Shown: piece by piece, positions 8,800 to 17,983 of the stretch
Layout: the number at the start of each line of letters is the position of its first letter
How positions within the stretch are numbered: the stretch's first letter is position 1
NCBI RefSeq assembly: GCF_000297055.2
Contig: NC_022357.1
Span: 2,696,501 to 2,760,500, forward strand
Length of the DNA: 64,000 nt
From: Sulfuricella denitrificans skB26
Lineage (GTDB): Bacteria; Pseudomonadota; Gammaproteobacteria; Burkholderiales; Sulfuricellaceae
Direction of reading: 5' to 3'
Notes under the pieces: generated by a model
The model's database searches: none
Told to the model about the DNA's origin: nothing
What the model saw: only the letters and a program-made list of their open reading frames with translations
Position numbers and translations under genes: made by a program

Positions 8800-10398
8800 T
8801 CACTTCATGACCGGCTGAACGGTGAAACTGTGATAGGGCGGTGGCGAGGTAAGCGTGAACTCCAGCCCTTTCGCACCTTCCCATACCTTGTCACTGGCTT
8901 TTTCACCACCACGCGCGCACTTGATGATGATGTACACGAACAACAGTTGCGACAGTCCCAACGAGAAAGCGCCTATCGACGAGATCATGTTGAACTCGGT
9001 GAACTGCAACGCGTAATCCGGGATACGGCGCGGCATACCGGCCAGGCCCAGGAAGAATTGGGGTATGAAGGTGAGGTTGAAAGAAATGGCGGTCAGCCAG
9101 AAATGCGTCTTGCCTAATTTTTCGTCGTACATATGCCCGGTAAATTTGGGCAGCCAGAAGTAAACACCCGCCATCGCACCCATGATGCCGCCGGCAAACA
9201 GGGTGTAGTGGAAGTGCGCCACCACGAAGTAGGAATGGTGGTACTGGGCATCTGCCGCAACGTCTGCCAGGACCAAGCCGGTCAAGCCGCCGATACCGAA
9301 CAGGATGACGAAGCCGAGAGCAAACAACATCGGGGTTTCGAAGGTCATGGAGCCGCGCCAGATGGTTGCGATCCAGCAGAAAAACAGCACCGCCAGGGGG
9401 AGCGAAATTGCCATGGTGCTGTACATGAAGTAGAGCAATGCCGGGAGGGGCATGCCGACAGTGAAGAAGTGGTGCGCCCACACGATGACCGACATGATCC
9501 CGATCGCCCAGAACGAGTAAATCTGCGCTTTGTGGCCATAAATCGGCTTGCGGGCGAAGGCCGAAAGAATGTGAGGCATGAAGCCCCAGATAGGCAGCAG
9601 CAGGATATACACTTCAGGATGCCCGAAGAACCAGAACAAATGCTGGAACAGGATAGGATCACCACCGCCAGCCGCATCAAAAAAATGGGTATCGAAGTGA
9701 CGATCAGTCAACAGCATCGTGACCGCTCCAGCCAGAACCGGAATCGTCGCAATCAGCAGGAATGCAGTAATCAGCCAGGCCCAGACGAACAGCGGCATCT
9801 TCATCAAGGTCATGCCGGGAGCGCGCATATTGAGGATCGTCACGACCACGTTGATGGAGGCCAGAATCGAAGAGATACCCAGCAGGTGGATGGCGAAAAT
9901 AGCGAAGTCCACACCCATTCCCCCTTGCACCGAGAGCGGCGCGTACAGCGTCCAACCGGTCGCTACCGCGCCGGTACCTATCCCGAAAAGCGCCAGAATA
10001 AACGGCATTACCAGCAATGTCGCCGCTGGCGGCAACAGCCAGAAACTCCAGTTATTCAATCGCGGCAATGCCATGTCCGGCGCGCCGATCATCATCGGAA
10101 TCAGCCAGTTTGCCAGCCCGGTAGCGACCGGCATCAACGCGGCAAAAATCATGATCAGCGCATGCACGCCGATCAACTGATTGAAAAACTCCGGCTTCAT
10201 CAACTGCAAGCCAGGCTGGAACAACTCAGCCCGCACCGCCATAATCATCGCGCCTCCGACCATGAACATGATCAGTGCGAAGATCATGTACATCGTGCCG
10301 ATATCCTTGTGGTTGGTTGTAAACAACCAGCGCTGGATACCGCTCGGATGACCATGATCGTGATGGTCGTCGTGTGTAGCAATTGTGGCTGTTGTCAT
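8800..10398 (-). CDS. ctaD: Cytochrome c oxidase subunit I (caa3-type)
   Basis: Haem a/a3-CuB catalytic subunit, 532 residues with 12 helices. The N-terminus is His-rich ([12 protein letters not shown]), followed by the standard [12 protein letters not shown]. Active-site motifs are present: [13 protein letters not shown] (CuB His cross-linked to Tyr), AHHFFTVG (the CuB His pair) and [10 protein letters not shown] (haem ligands). The ATG at 10398 has AAGGAG seven bases upstream; the frame extends 47 codons further without such a site. It follows coxB, separated by a MITE-like element. Confidence 0.97.
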   Translation of the reverse strand: MTTATIATHDDHHDHGHPSGIQRWLFTTNHKDIGTMYMIFALIMFMVGGAMIMAVRAELFQPGLQLMKPEFFNQLIGVHALIMIFAALMPVATGLANWLIPMMIGAPDMALPRLNNWSFWLLPPAATLLVMPFILALFGIGTGAVATGWTLYAPLSVQGGMGVDFAIFAIHLLGISSILASINVVVTILNMRAPGMTLMKMPLFVWAWLITAFLLIATIPVLAGAVTMLLTDRHFDTHFFDAAGGGDPILFQHLFWFFGHPEVYILLLPIWGFMPHILSAFARKPIYGHKAQIYSFWAIGIMSVIVWAHHFFTVGMPLPALLYFMYSTMAISLPLAVLFFCWIATIWRGSMTFETPMLFALGFVILFGIGGLTGLVLADVAADAQYHHSYFVVAHFHYTLFAGGIMGAMAGVYFWLPKFTGHMYDEKLGKTHFWLTAISFNLTFIPQFFLGLAGMPRRIPDYALQFTEFNMISSIGAFSLGLSQLLFVYIIIKCARGGEKASDKVWEGAKGLEFTLTSPPPYHSFTVQPVMK

Positions 10399-10432
10399 CT
10401 GTCGCTCCTTACATTTCCCTGATTGATTAACC

Positions 10433-10598
10433 AGGAGCCTGTCGGACTCATGATGAATCGGCTGCAAATCCGCCTGGGCAGTCCATATTTCGCCGCTTTT
10501 TTGGTCAATAGAATGACTATTGACCTGCAAAACCAGCAAAATCTGTCCTCGCCCAGCCGAATTTTCACTTCGATCCCCATTAAGTCCGACAGGCTCCT
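10433..10598. mobile_element. MITE-like element with 16-bp terminal inverted repeats
   Basis: The 16-base arm AGGAGCCTGTCGGACT (10433-10448) is repeated perfectly and inverted at 10583-10598. The roughly 134 bases between them hold no gene, but do hold a perfect 9-bp stem with a 5-base loop at 10503-10525 (GGTCAATAG/CTATTGACC). The coxB stop codon TAG (10597-10599) is formed at the edge of the right arm, so the element sits exactly at the coxB terminus, between coxB and ctaD. No transposase is present and no clear target duplication is visible. Confidence 0.75.
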
Positions 10599-11763
10599 AG
10601 CGCAACGCCTTGGCTTGAGCCGGCTGAACCATGTCGCCCATTTTGTTGCCGAATGAATTGCGCTCGAATGTCACCACCGCGGCAATTTCTGCATCTGAAA
10701 GCGTATTTTTGAACGCCTGCATCGCGGTTCCCGGCTTGCCGTTCATGACACGATCCAGATGCCCGTCCTTAACCAAACGGCCGCCAGCATCCAGCATGGG
10801 GCCGTTGATCAGCTTGCTTCCCGCCAACGCAGGGAAAGTCGGCGGCAGTCCCTGGCCATTGGCCTGGTGGCAAACTACACACTGCTTGGCATACACCTCA
10901 GCGCCCTGCTTCATCAGATCATCCTTGCTCCACTGCTTCTCGGCACTTGCAGCGGCGCTTTCCTGCTTGGCCTTTTGCTGTGCCACCCACACCTTGTAAT
11001 CCGCCTCGGAGACCGCTTCCACCACGATAGGCATAAAACCGTGGCCCTTACCGCATAATTCAGCGCATTGCCCACGGTAAATCCCCGGCTTTTCGATCCT
11101 GGCCCAGGTTTCCCGCATGAAACCCGGAATGGCATCACGCTTCGCGCCAAACTGCGGGACCCACCAAGTGTGAATCACGTCGGTAGACGTCAGCAGAATT
11201 CTGACCTTCTTGTTGACTGGCAGCACAACGTGGTTGTCCACATCCAGCAAGTAGTGCTCACCCTTGGCCTCCTTGTTGTAGATTTGCGCTTCCGGCGTGG
11301 TCAGCGTGCTGACGAATTTGATGCCTTCGGCTGGATATTCATACTGCCATTTCCACTGACTACCGGTCACCTTCAGCACCATGTCGGCATCGGTCTTGGT
11401 GTCTTCCATCATGACGACACTGTGGTATGCCGGTATGCCCATCACGACGAAATCGATGAAGAGCAACATCGCAAACGGAACCAAAGTCCAGAGCACCTGC
11501 GACTTCGTGCTAGGACCAGTGAAATTGGCTGGCTGATGGCCTTTACTTTTGCGGTGGGTGAAGATGGAGTAAATCATGATGGCGAGCACCACCAGGAAGA
11601 TGGCGATGCTGATTAGCATGAATTCGTTGTGCACATGCAGCGTATCGAGCGCAAGCGGCGTCACTGGTTCCGGGAAATTCCAGGCGTATTCCGCATGGGC
11701 CAGTCCCGAACTGAAAATGGCTGCAAACCCTGCCCATGATGCAAATAGTTTTTTATACGCCAT
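10597..11763 (-). CDS. coxB: Cytochrome c oxidase subunit II fused to cytochrome c (caa3-type CoxB)
   Basis: 388 residues: signal peptide ending near LAHA, two transmembrane helices, and a periplasmic cupredoxin domain with the CuA motif CAELCGKGHGFM (C-x3-C-x3-H-x2-M). A C-terminal cytochrome c domain carries CVVCH and a likely Met ligand in GTAMQAF. The haem domain makes this a caa3-type oxidase that accepts electrons from soluble cytochrome c. It is the first gene of the structural operon. The last codon and stop abut a MITE-like element, which may have replaced the original 3' end. Confidence 0.96.
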   Translation of the reverse strand: MAYKKLFASWAGFAAIFSSGLAHAEYAWNFPEPVTPLALDTLHVHNEFMLISIAIFLVVLAIMIYSIFTHRKSKGHQPANFTGPSTKSQVLWTLVPFAMLLFIDFVVMGIPAYHSVVMMEDTKTDADMVLKVTGSQWKWQYEYPAEGIKFVSTLTTPEAQIYNKEAKGEHYLLDVDNHVVLPVNKKVRILLTSTDVIHTWWVPQFGAKRDAIPGFMRETWARIEKPGIYRGQCAELCGKGHGFMPIVVEAVSEADYKVWVAQQKAKQESAAASAEKQWSKDDLMKQGAEVYAKQCVVCHQANGQGLPPTFPALAGSKLINGPMLDAGGRLVKDGHLDRVMNGKPGTAMQAFKNTLSDAEIAAVVTFERNSFGNKMGDMVQPAQAKALR

Positions 11764-12251
11764 GCTTCTCCCCTGTTGAACCCAAATTTAAGCCCTGAAT
11801 CCCACGCCCTCTCCTGCCAGAAAACCACCACAGGGGTTTTCGCAATAACTTAGAGACGAAGACTCAGAAAATAAGCTTCACGGAGAGAAGAAACATGTCG
11901 TTGGCAACAATAAACATTCAGCCAAGATCAGGTGGCCGCATGATATTTCATGTCGCAATCCGCTATCAACCGACAAACTGACCGATAGCCAACCCCCACC
12001 TTAAGCCTCCCCGTACAACCATTTCTTATTTTTTGCACTGATAACAAGCAGGACAACAAATTCGAGGATAATCTAACATGCGGCACAACCGACTGACAAG
12101 CAGGGAATTTACATAACCACTTGATTTATGTGGTATTTATATAAGCACATAGTTATATTAACACGTACTAAATACTAATCAATACACGTTAATAATGTGT
12201 TTATATTTATTGTGTTGCGAATTATTTTTTGATAAAAACAGGACTTTATTT
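11764..12251. other. 488-base intergenic region, coxB upstream region and bioD downstream region
   Basis: No convincing gene is seen. The part nearest bioD (about 12110-12250) is strongly AT-rich with many TTAATA/TATTTA runs and probably holds the coxB promoter and the end of the bio operon. I see no clear rho-independent terminator, FNR box or large repeat. A 28-codon frame on the plus strand near 11894 has a GGAGAG upstream but no recognisable product. Confidence 0.6.
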
Positions 12252-12962
12252 TTAAATACTGGAATTAAGGATATATAAATCCATTAATCCTGATACTGCG
12301 GACAGATTGGCATCAGCCTGGAAGGGAATGACGCCAAGCAGCGGTGCTGCAAGGCGGGTTTCGAGTGCATGCAGGTTTTCATCAAACGCACTCATTTCTG
12401 GATCGATCTGGTTAGCCACCCATGCGACCAGACGCAGACCTCTATGACGAATGGCCTGAGCGGTGAGCAGGGCATGATTGATGCAACCAAGGCGCATTCC
12501 GACCACAAGAATCACGGGCAATCCGAGCATTTCTGCCATGTCGGCAGTATCCTGGCTGGCATTGAGCGGCACTGCAAATCCGCCAACACCCTCGACCACC
12601 GTCACGTCGGCCATCTCACGCAACTGTCGAAAAGATCGGTCTATCTGTTCAAGGCTAATCTCAACACCGGCATGCTCCGCCGCGATATGAGGGGCAACAG
12701 CTAAAATCAGGGCATAGGGATTAACCAACTTCTGCGATGCGGCTACATTACCGGCCGCACGCAGGTTTTCAACATCTTCGCAGCATAAACCTGCGGGTGT
12801 TTCTATACAGCCAGCGGCGACCGGCTTCATCCCGATGGACCTCTTGCCCTGCTTGGCAAAGGCCTGCAGCAAAGCACAGGCGACCAGCGTCTTGCCTACG
12901 CCGGTGTCGGTACCGGTAATGAAATATGCTTTTTTTTCGCAGTGCGGATTATTTGTTAGCAA
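12252..12962 (-). CDS. bioD: ATP-dependent dethiobiotin synthetase
   Basis: Closes the ureido ring from 7,8-diaminononanoate, CO2 and ATP. The 236-residue protein has the P-loop GTDTGVGKTLVACALL near the N-terminus, the conserved MKPVAAG, and VEGVGGFAVPLN with its catalytic-site loop. It is the last gene of the biotin operon and overlaps bioC by 14 bases. bioA, which makes its substrate, is absent from this window and must be encoded elsewhere. Confidence 0.95.
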   Translation of the reverse strand: MLTNNPHCEKKAYFITGTDTGVGKTLVACALLQAFAKQGKRSIGMKPVAAGCIETPAGLCCEDVENLRAAGNVAASQKLVNPYALILAVAPHIAAEHAGVEISLEQIDRSFRQLREMADVTVVEGVGGFAVPLNASQDTADMAEMLGLPVILVVGMRLGCINHALLTAQAIRHRGLRLVAWVANQIDPEMSAFDENLHALETRLAAPLLGVIPFQADANLSAVSGLMDLYILNSSI

Positions 12963-13821
12963 ACCGGATCACCTGTGAATCGCCCGGCGGCTGCTTTTTC
13001 TCACCCTTCCAGGCATGACCGTAAACCACTTCATAAGTGGCTGGCAGCTTGCCGTCCCGGCGCAGCGCCTCGTAACTCTGCTGAAGTCGCTGCCATGCGC
13101 CCTTGCCCAGCAAGCCGCGGCCACGCCCCTGATTAGCATTGTGCGCACCCAGTGCCTTGAGGTCACGCATCAACCCGGCCAAATCGTCGTAAGTCAGCGT
13201 CACCGTCTCCATATCCATCACCGGCGCGGCAAAGCCAGCCCGCATCAGGGCATCACCGATATCGTGCATGTCGAGGAAGCGATTGACGTGAGCATAGCCA
13301 TCCAGCGTGCCGAAGATCTGGCGCAACTCCTTCAGGGTATCCGGGCCGAAAGTGCTGAACATCAGCAGGCCGCCGCTTTCCAGCACGCTGTTCATGCCAG
13401 CGAAGGTCGCTTCAAGATCATTGCACCACTGCAAGGCGAGATTGGACCAGATCATGCCGACGCTGCCGGCTCGCAAAGGCAGGCTCTCGATATCTGCGCA
13501 CACCCTCTCTTCGACAGCGACAAAGGGTAGCAAGCGCTTCCACGCGGGTTGGTGGCTGCGTGACGCCTGCAGCATGCCTGATGCAAGATCCAGTTCGATC
13601 ACGCGGGACTTGGCATAGCGTTCCCGCAATTGGCGCGAGCCGTAACCGGTGCCGGAACCGGCGTCCAGGATGATATGGGGTTCGAATCTGAAGTATTCCA
13701 GGCGCTCGAACATGCGGTCGCAGATCTCCCGCTGCAGCACGGCGACCTGATCGTAGGTGGCAGCGGCGCGATCGAATGAGTGGCGTACCCGGCGCTTGTC
13801 GAGCGTGAATTGGTCAGTCAT
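12949..13821 (-). CDS. bioC: Malonyl-ACP O-methyltransferase
   Basis: SAM-dependent methyltransferase that caps malonyl-ACP as a methyl ester, starting pimelate-moiety synthesis on the fatty-acid machinery. 290 residues. The start region FDRAAATYDQVAVLQREI is typical of BioC, and the SAM-binding motif ILDAGSGTGYGS lies near residue 51. The later SNLALQWCNDL matches the family. It overlaps both bioH and bioD, so the three are translationally coupled. With BioH it forms the BioC/BioH route known from E. coli. Confidence 0.94.
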   Translation of the reverse strand: MTDQFTLDKRRVRHSFDRAAATYDQVAVLQREICDRMFERLEYFRFEPHIILDAGSGTGYGSRQLRERYAKSRVIELDLASGMLQASRSHQPAWKRLLPFVAVEERVCADIESLPLRAGSVGMIWSNLALQWCNDLEATFAGMNSVLESGGLLMFSTFGPDTLKELRQIFGTLDGYAHVNRFLDMHDIGDALMRAGFAAPVMDMETVTLTYDDLAGLMRDLKALGAHNANQGRGRGLLGKGAWQRLQQSYEALRRDGKLPATYEVVYGHAWKGEKKQPPGDSQVIRFANK

Positions 13822-14587
13822 TTGCAGGCCCTAAAAATCCAGTCACAATTTCGATAAATTCCGCAGGATGAGACAAAAATGGTGCATGGGCAGCACCCGA
13901 TAACACCTCCAGATGCGCTCCCGGCATTTGTTCGGCAAGCCAGTGTGCAGATCCCACCGGCGTAAGCATGTCGCGCCCGCCGTGCAACAGCAAAGTCGGC
14001 GCTTTAATCGTCGCGACTTGGTTGCGCAGATCGCTCTCCAGCAGAATATTTAGTCCTGCGCGCAAGGTTTGCACATCTGGGTGGCCGCGAGCAAACAAAA
14101 TGTCGCGTAACCGTTTCAGCACCGATTTCGCCTCATCCCCACCGCGCGCCTGAAGAGCCAAAAACCGTTTCAGTGTACCTTCGTAATCACTTTCCAGTGC
14201 CGTCGCAAACTCCAGCAGCACTTCATGCGGCATCGCGCACGGCCAGCCTTCACGCACCGTAAAACACGGTGTGGCGGCCGTCAAAACCAGGCGCTCGATC
14301 TGATCCGGAAACAGCAGCGCCATTTCCAGCGCCACCTGCCCGCCCAGCGACCAGCCGCAAACATGAAACTTTTCCGGCAGTGCGGCCGCCACTGCGTGCG
14401 CAAGACGCTCCAGAGTGTAAGGTTCGAATGCCGGACTTGCTCCATAGCCGGGCAAATCTACGATATGCAGCCGGAATCGCCGCGCCAGGACATCGCGCAC
14501 GCCATCCCACACCCCGCCATGCATTCCCCAACCATGAAGAAGGGCGAGGTCTGAACCCTTGCCCACAATTTCGACGCACACGCTCAT
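13814..14587 (-). CDS. bioH: Pimeloyl-ACP methyl ester carboxylesterase
   Basis: Alpha/beta hydrolase that removes the methyl group from pimeloyl-ACP methyl ester. 257 residues with HGWGMHGGVWDGV (oxyanion loop), nucleophile elbow GWSLGGQ, Asp in HGGRDMLTPV and His in GAAHAPFLSHP, giving the Ser-Asp-His triad. It overlaps bioF by four bases and bioC by eight. Its place between bioF and bioC makes BioH the firm assignment over other esterases. Confidence 0.94.
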   Translation of the reverse strand: MSVCVEIVGKGSDLALLHGWGMHGGVWDGVRDVLARRFRLHIVDLPGYGASPAFEPYTLERLAHAVAAALPEKFHVCGWSLGGQVALEMALLFPDQIERLVLTAATPCFTVREGWPCAMPHEVLLEFATALESDYEGTLKRFLALQARGGDEAKSVLKRLRDILFARGHPDVQTLRAGLNILLESDLRNQVATIKAPTLLLHGGRDMLTPVGSAHWLAEQMPGAHLEVLSGAAHAPFLSHPAEFIEIVTGFLGPAND

Positions 14588-15786
14588 GCGGCACTTTCCA
14601 GTTCGTTCAGTGCCGCCGCCAAATGAGCTACGTCCTCAATCGTGTGTGCCGCCGACAATGAAATACGCAGGCGCGCTTCACCCTTGGGCACAGTGGGCGG
14701 GCGTATCGCCGGCACCCAGATGCCACGCTCGCGTAGCACCTCGCTCACCGCCAGCGCTTCCTGATTGGAACCGATGATCACCGGCTGAATCGGTGTTGTT
14801 GAGTCCATCAGGCGCCAGCGCTGCAATTTCAGGCTCTGCCTCAGGCTGGCGATCAACTCCCGCAGGCGCTCGCGCCGCCACGTTTCCTCATCGATCAACT
14901 TCAGGCTCGCGGCAAGTGCCGCAGACAGCAGTGGCGGTGTGGCGGTGGTGTAAATATAGGAACGAGCGCGCTGTACCAGGTAATCCGTCAGTTCCACTGG
15001 CCCCGCGACGAAAGCGCCGAATACGCCGGCGGCCTTACCCAGTGTGGCCATGTAAATCAGGTGAGGGGTGAGGGGTGAGGAGTGAGGGGGAAGGCATCTG
15101 GACAGCAAGCCGAAATGTTCCAGCACGCCCCTCCCCTTGTCTCCCAATACGCCGAAGCCATGAGCATCATCCAGCACCAGCAGCGCATCGTGGCGCTCAC
15201 ACAGGGCGAGCAATTCCGGCACTGGGGCAATGTCACCGTCCATGCTGAATACGGCATCCGTCACCACCAGTTTACGCTTCGACCTGGATGCTGCGAGCCG
15301 CTTCTCCAGCACGACGAGGTCGAGATGCGGATAGCGCGTGAATCTGGCGCGGGACAGCAACGCCGCATCGTTGAGCGAAGCATGGTTAAGCTTGTCGGCG
15401 AAAATTTCGTCGTCGCGACCGGCCAGCGCAGTGACGATTCCAAGATTGGCCATGTAGCCGGTGGAAAAAAACAGCGCCGAAGGCAGGCCGGTGAAAGCGG
15501 CAAGAGCTACTTCCAGCTCATGATGGAGCACGCTGTGTCCGTTCACCAGATGGGACGCCCCTACCCCCACGCCGTAGCGCGCTGCGGCCGACTGCGCCGC
15601 CGCTATCAGGGCCGGGTGATTGGCAAGACCGAGATAGTCGTTACTGCAAAACGAGAGATATTCCCGGCCATCCACCACAATCCGGGCGCCCTGAGGACTT
15701 TCCAGAACGCGACGATGGCGGCGCAGGCCTGCCGCTTCCAGGTCTTTCAGTTCATCGGCGAGAGAGGGAAATAGCATGCGCGTCAA
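14584..15786 (-). CDS. bioF: 8-amino-7-oxononanoate synthase
   Basis: PLP enzyme that condenses pimeloyl-ACP with alanine. 400 residues with HGFGVLG (cofactor Asp region LVLDDAHGFG) and the Schiff-base lysine in TLGKAAGVFGAF. Compared with the family there are about ten extra residues, CLPPHSSPLTPH, just before this lysine segment. They are encoded by four tandem GTGAGG(G/A) heptamers on the opposite strand (15061-15088). The frame is kept, so the enzyme may still work with a lengthened loop. Confidence 0.95.
   Translation of the reverse strand: MTRMLFPSLADELKDLEAAGLRRHRRVLESPQGARIVVDGREYLSFCSNDYLGLANHPALIAAAQSAAARYGVGVGASHLVNGHSVLHHELEVALAAFTGLPSALFFSTGYMANLGIVTALAGRDDEIFADKLNHASLNDAALLSRARFTRYPHLDLVVLEKRLAASRSKRKLVVTDAVFSMDGDIAPVPELLALCERHDALLVLDDAHGFGVLGDKGRGVLEHFGLLSRCLPPHSSPLTPHLIYMATLGKAAGVFGAFVAGPVELTDYLVQRARSYIYTTATPPLLSAALAASLKLIDEETWRRERLRELIASLRQSLKLQRWRLMDSTTPIQPVIIGSNQEALAVSEVLRERGIWVPAIRPPTVPKGEARLRISLSAAHTIEDVAHLAAALNELESAA
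15061..15088. repeat. Four tandem heptamers inside bioF
   Basis: Plus strand reads GTGAGGG, GTGAGGG, GTGAGGA, GTGAGGG in direct succession. The repeat lies in a loop-coding part of bioF and adds Pro/Ser/His-rich residues. The seven-base period recalls the GTGCTGA array at 36430-36601. Confidence 0.8.
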
Positions 15787-15810
15787 AATCTAGTTACACA
15801 GCGCTTCCGA

Positions 15811-16803
15811 CTAAGCCCCCATCACCCGGATACCCAGCTTGTCGAACAAGGCCATATCCTGATCCGCAGAAGGGTTGGAGGTGGTCAACAGCTTCTCGCC
15901 ATAGAAAATGGAGTTGGCACCGGCCATGAAACACAGCGCCTGCAGCGGATCATCCATCTGCTCTCGCCCGGCAGAGAGTCGCACCAGGCTTTGTGGCATG
16001 AGGATGCGCGCCACTGCAACGGTACGTACGAACTCGATGGGATCCAGCGCCTCGGCACCATTCAATGGCGTACCTTTGACCTGCACCAGCAGGTTGATCG
16101 GCACGGATTCGGGTGGCGGATTGAGATTGGCCAACTGGACCAGAAGCGCAGCGCGGTGGGTACGCGACTCGCCCATGCCGACGATACCGCCGGAGCATAC
16201 CTTGATGCCGACGCCACGGACCTGCTCCAGAGTATCGAGCCTGTCCTGATAGGTGTGGGTGGTGACCACCTCACCGTAATACTCCGGCGCAGTGTCCAGG
16301 TTGTGGTTGTAGTAATCCAGGCCAGCTTCGCGCAGTTGCTCGGCCTGACCTTCTTTCAACATACCCAGGGTCACGCAGGTCTCAAGCCCGAGGCCGCGTA
16401 CGGCCTTGATCATCTCGATCACCGGCGCCAGGTCTTTCTGTTTCGGCCCTCGCCACGCAGCACCCATGCAAAAACGGGTGGCGCCCTTGTCTTTGGCGGC
16501 CTTGGCCTTGTTCACCACGGTTTCCAGCGCCAGCAAATTTTCCTGCTCCAGACCGGTATGATGGCGCTTCGACTGGGAACAATAGCCGCAATCCTCGGAG
16601 CACCCGCCGGTCTTAATGGAAAGCAGCGTGCTGACCTGCACTTCATTCGGGTCAAAATGGGTTCGATGGACGGTTTGCGCCTGGAACATCAGGTCGCTGA
16701 AGGGCAACGAAAACAGCACTTCTACCTCCGCAACGGACCACTTCCGACATTCCCCGGTAACTTTTCCAGCCACACTCTGACCGGGATTGAATAAATCATT
16801 CAT
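15811..16803 (-). CDS. bioB: Biotin synthase
   Basis: Radical-SAM enzyme that inserts sulfur into dethiobiotin. 330 residues with the cluster motif [12 protein letters not shown] (C-x3-C-x2-C). The [2Fe-2S] cysteines and Arg are expected in [11 protein letters not shown]-type segments, seen here as [12 protein letters not shown], in ETCVTLGML and in [12 protein letters not shown]. It precedes bioF by 24 bases and overlaps the small membrane-protein gene upstream by eight bases. Confidence 0.97.
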   Translation of the reverse strand: MNDLFNPGQSVAGKVTGECRKWSVAEVEVLFSLPFSDLMFQAQTVHRTHFDPNEVQVSTLLSIKTGGCSEDCGYCSQSKRHHTGLEQENLLALETVVNKAKAAKDKGATRFCMGAAWRGPKQKDLAPVIEMIKAVRGLGLETCVTLGMLKEGQAEQLREAGLDYYNHNLDTAPEYYGEVVTTHTYQDRLDTLEQVRGVGIKVCSGGIVGMGESRTHRAALLVQLANLNPPPESVPINLLVQVKGTPLNGAEALDPIEFVRTVAVARILMPQSLVRLSAGREQMDDPLQALCFMAGANSIFYGEKLLTTSNPSADQDMALFDKLGIRVMGA

Positions 16804-17197
16804 GAACCTGCACCTCCACCATCATATCCTGCCAATTTTCGCGGCTGATCCTGATCAAATCCCGGATACCCAACGGTACCACCACCAATAAACTCACTGC
16901 CCACACCGTGAACAGCAAATTCATTCCACCACCCAGCAACTCTTTCATTTCGCCACTGAAGTTAAGTACAACGATCAGCGTACCGACCACGCCATAAAAC
17001 CGGTATCCAGCCCAGCGCTGGTATTCCCTGACCCGCATATCGGGATGGTGAGCAACAGAAGCGTAGGCGAAGATCGAAACAGCGATCCAGATCATGAGAA
17101 GGGGGGGCACCAGCACGGAAATTATGCTGCCGATGATAAAAATTTGTGCCGATCGGCGACATTGCGCCGCGCTTACCAATTTTTCAACTGTTTTCAT
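16796..17197 (-). CDS. Conserved-type membrane protein of unknown function heading the bio operon
   Basis: 133 residues with three likely transmembrane helices (about 18-45, 68-84 and 91-111) and a charged C-terminal tail. I do not recognise the family. Its stop overlaps the bioB start by eight bases, so it is the first gene of the biotin operon and is probably co-translated. A transport or assembly role in biotin supply would be a guess. No homology to BioY or YigM is evident, since those are larger. Confidence 0.6.
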   Translation of the reverse strand: MKTVEKLVSAAQCRRSAQIFIIGSIISVLVPPLLMIWIAVSIFAYASVAHHPDMRVREYQRWAGYRFYGVVGTLIVVLNFSGEMKELLGGGMNLLFTVWAVSLLVVVPLGIRDLIRISRENWQDMMVEVQVHE

Positions 17198-17259
17198 GAT
17201 TCGTCTTTGTTTGATTTTTCACAGTAAAATGAGCGCAATCATCGAGGATCGGCCAAAAG

Positions 17260-17976
17260 TTGTCAAATCTTTCAGCCTACATTTTAAACGGTTGCACAAA
17301 AATTGTGCACACCATTTTACCGCATCATTGTGCACTTTGCGGTGCAGGCACTTTAAATCGCCTTTTGTGCACGGCTTGCGACGCCGACCTTTCACATTAC
17401 CTGGCGCCTGCCTGCCCGGTATGCGCCCTTCCCACCCCGAGCGGCCAAGTCTGTGGCGCCTGCCTGCAGCACCCGCCTGCTTTTGACCGCACCCTGGCGG
17501 CATTCAGTTATCACTTTCCGATTGATCGCCTGCTCCACGCCTTTAAATATTCGGGCAATCTTGCGCTAACCGAAATACTGGCGAAACCACTGGCTCAGCT
17601 CGCCGCGCACCACCCTAAGCCGGACTTGTTGATGCCGATGCCGCTCCATCCGGGGCGACTCAAGGAGCGTGGCTTCAACCAGTCGCTGGAAATCGCCAAG
17701 CCGATTTCACGCTGGCTGGGTATTCCGCTCACTGCGGATCTCTGCCAGCGCATGCGCGACACACCGACCCAGGCTGGACTGAAATGGAAAGAGCGCCGCC
17801 GCAACGTGCGCGGAGCCTTTACCTGCGACCTTGATCTAACCGGGAAAACCATTGCCGTGCTGGACGATGTGATGACTACCGGAGCGACCCTGAACGAGAT
17901 CAGCCGAATTTTGAAAAGCCAAGGCGCATCCGAAGTCTGCGCCTGGGTGGTGGCGCGTACTCCGCACCAGAGTTAA
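17260..17976 (+). CDS. comF: ComF-family phosphoribosyltransferase-like protein
   Basis: 238 residues. An N-terminal zinc-finger region has CALC, CTAC, CPVC and CGAC pairs, followed by a PRTase-type domain ending in the PRPP loop VLDDVMTTGATLNE. ComF family members (GntX in E. coli) take part in DNA uptake or carbon use; the biochemical role is not settled. The gene is divergent from the bio operon and convergent with mshN, seven bases away. A perfect palindrome, TGCACAA-AAA-TTGTGCA, lies at 17293-17309 inside the early coding region. Confidence 0.88.
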   Translation: MSNLSAYILNGCTKIVHTILPHHCALCGAGTLNRLLCTACDADLSHYLAPACPVCALPTPSGQVCGACLQHPPAFDRTLAAFSYHFPIDRLLHAFKYSGNLALTEILAKPLAQLAAHHPKPDLLMPMPLHPGRLKERGFNQSLEIAKPISRWLGIPLTADLCQRMRDTPTQAGLKWKERRRNVRGAFTCDLDLTGKTIAVLDDVMTTGATLNEISRILKSQGASEVCAWVVARTPHQS

Positions 17977-17983
17977 CGGGCTG

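Noticed and set aside
9133-10422. 429-codon plus-strand frame over ctaD
   Set aside because: Shadow frame; the opposite strand encodes subunit I with all active-site motifs.
11894-11980. 28-codon plus-strand frame with GGAGAG upstream in the coxB-bioD gap
   Set aside because: Too short, no recognisable product and no promoter evidence.
17293-17381. Palindrome TGCACAAAAATTGTGCA and three TTGTGCAC copies near the comF start
   Set aside because: Lies within the coding region and one copy is explained by Cys-Ala codons of the zinc finger; no regulator can be named.
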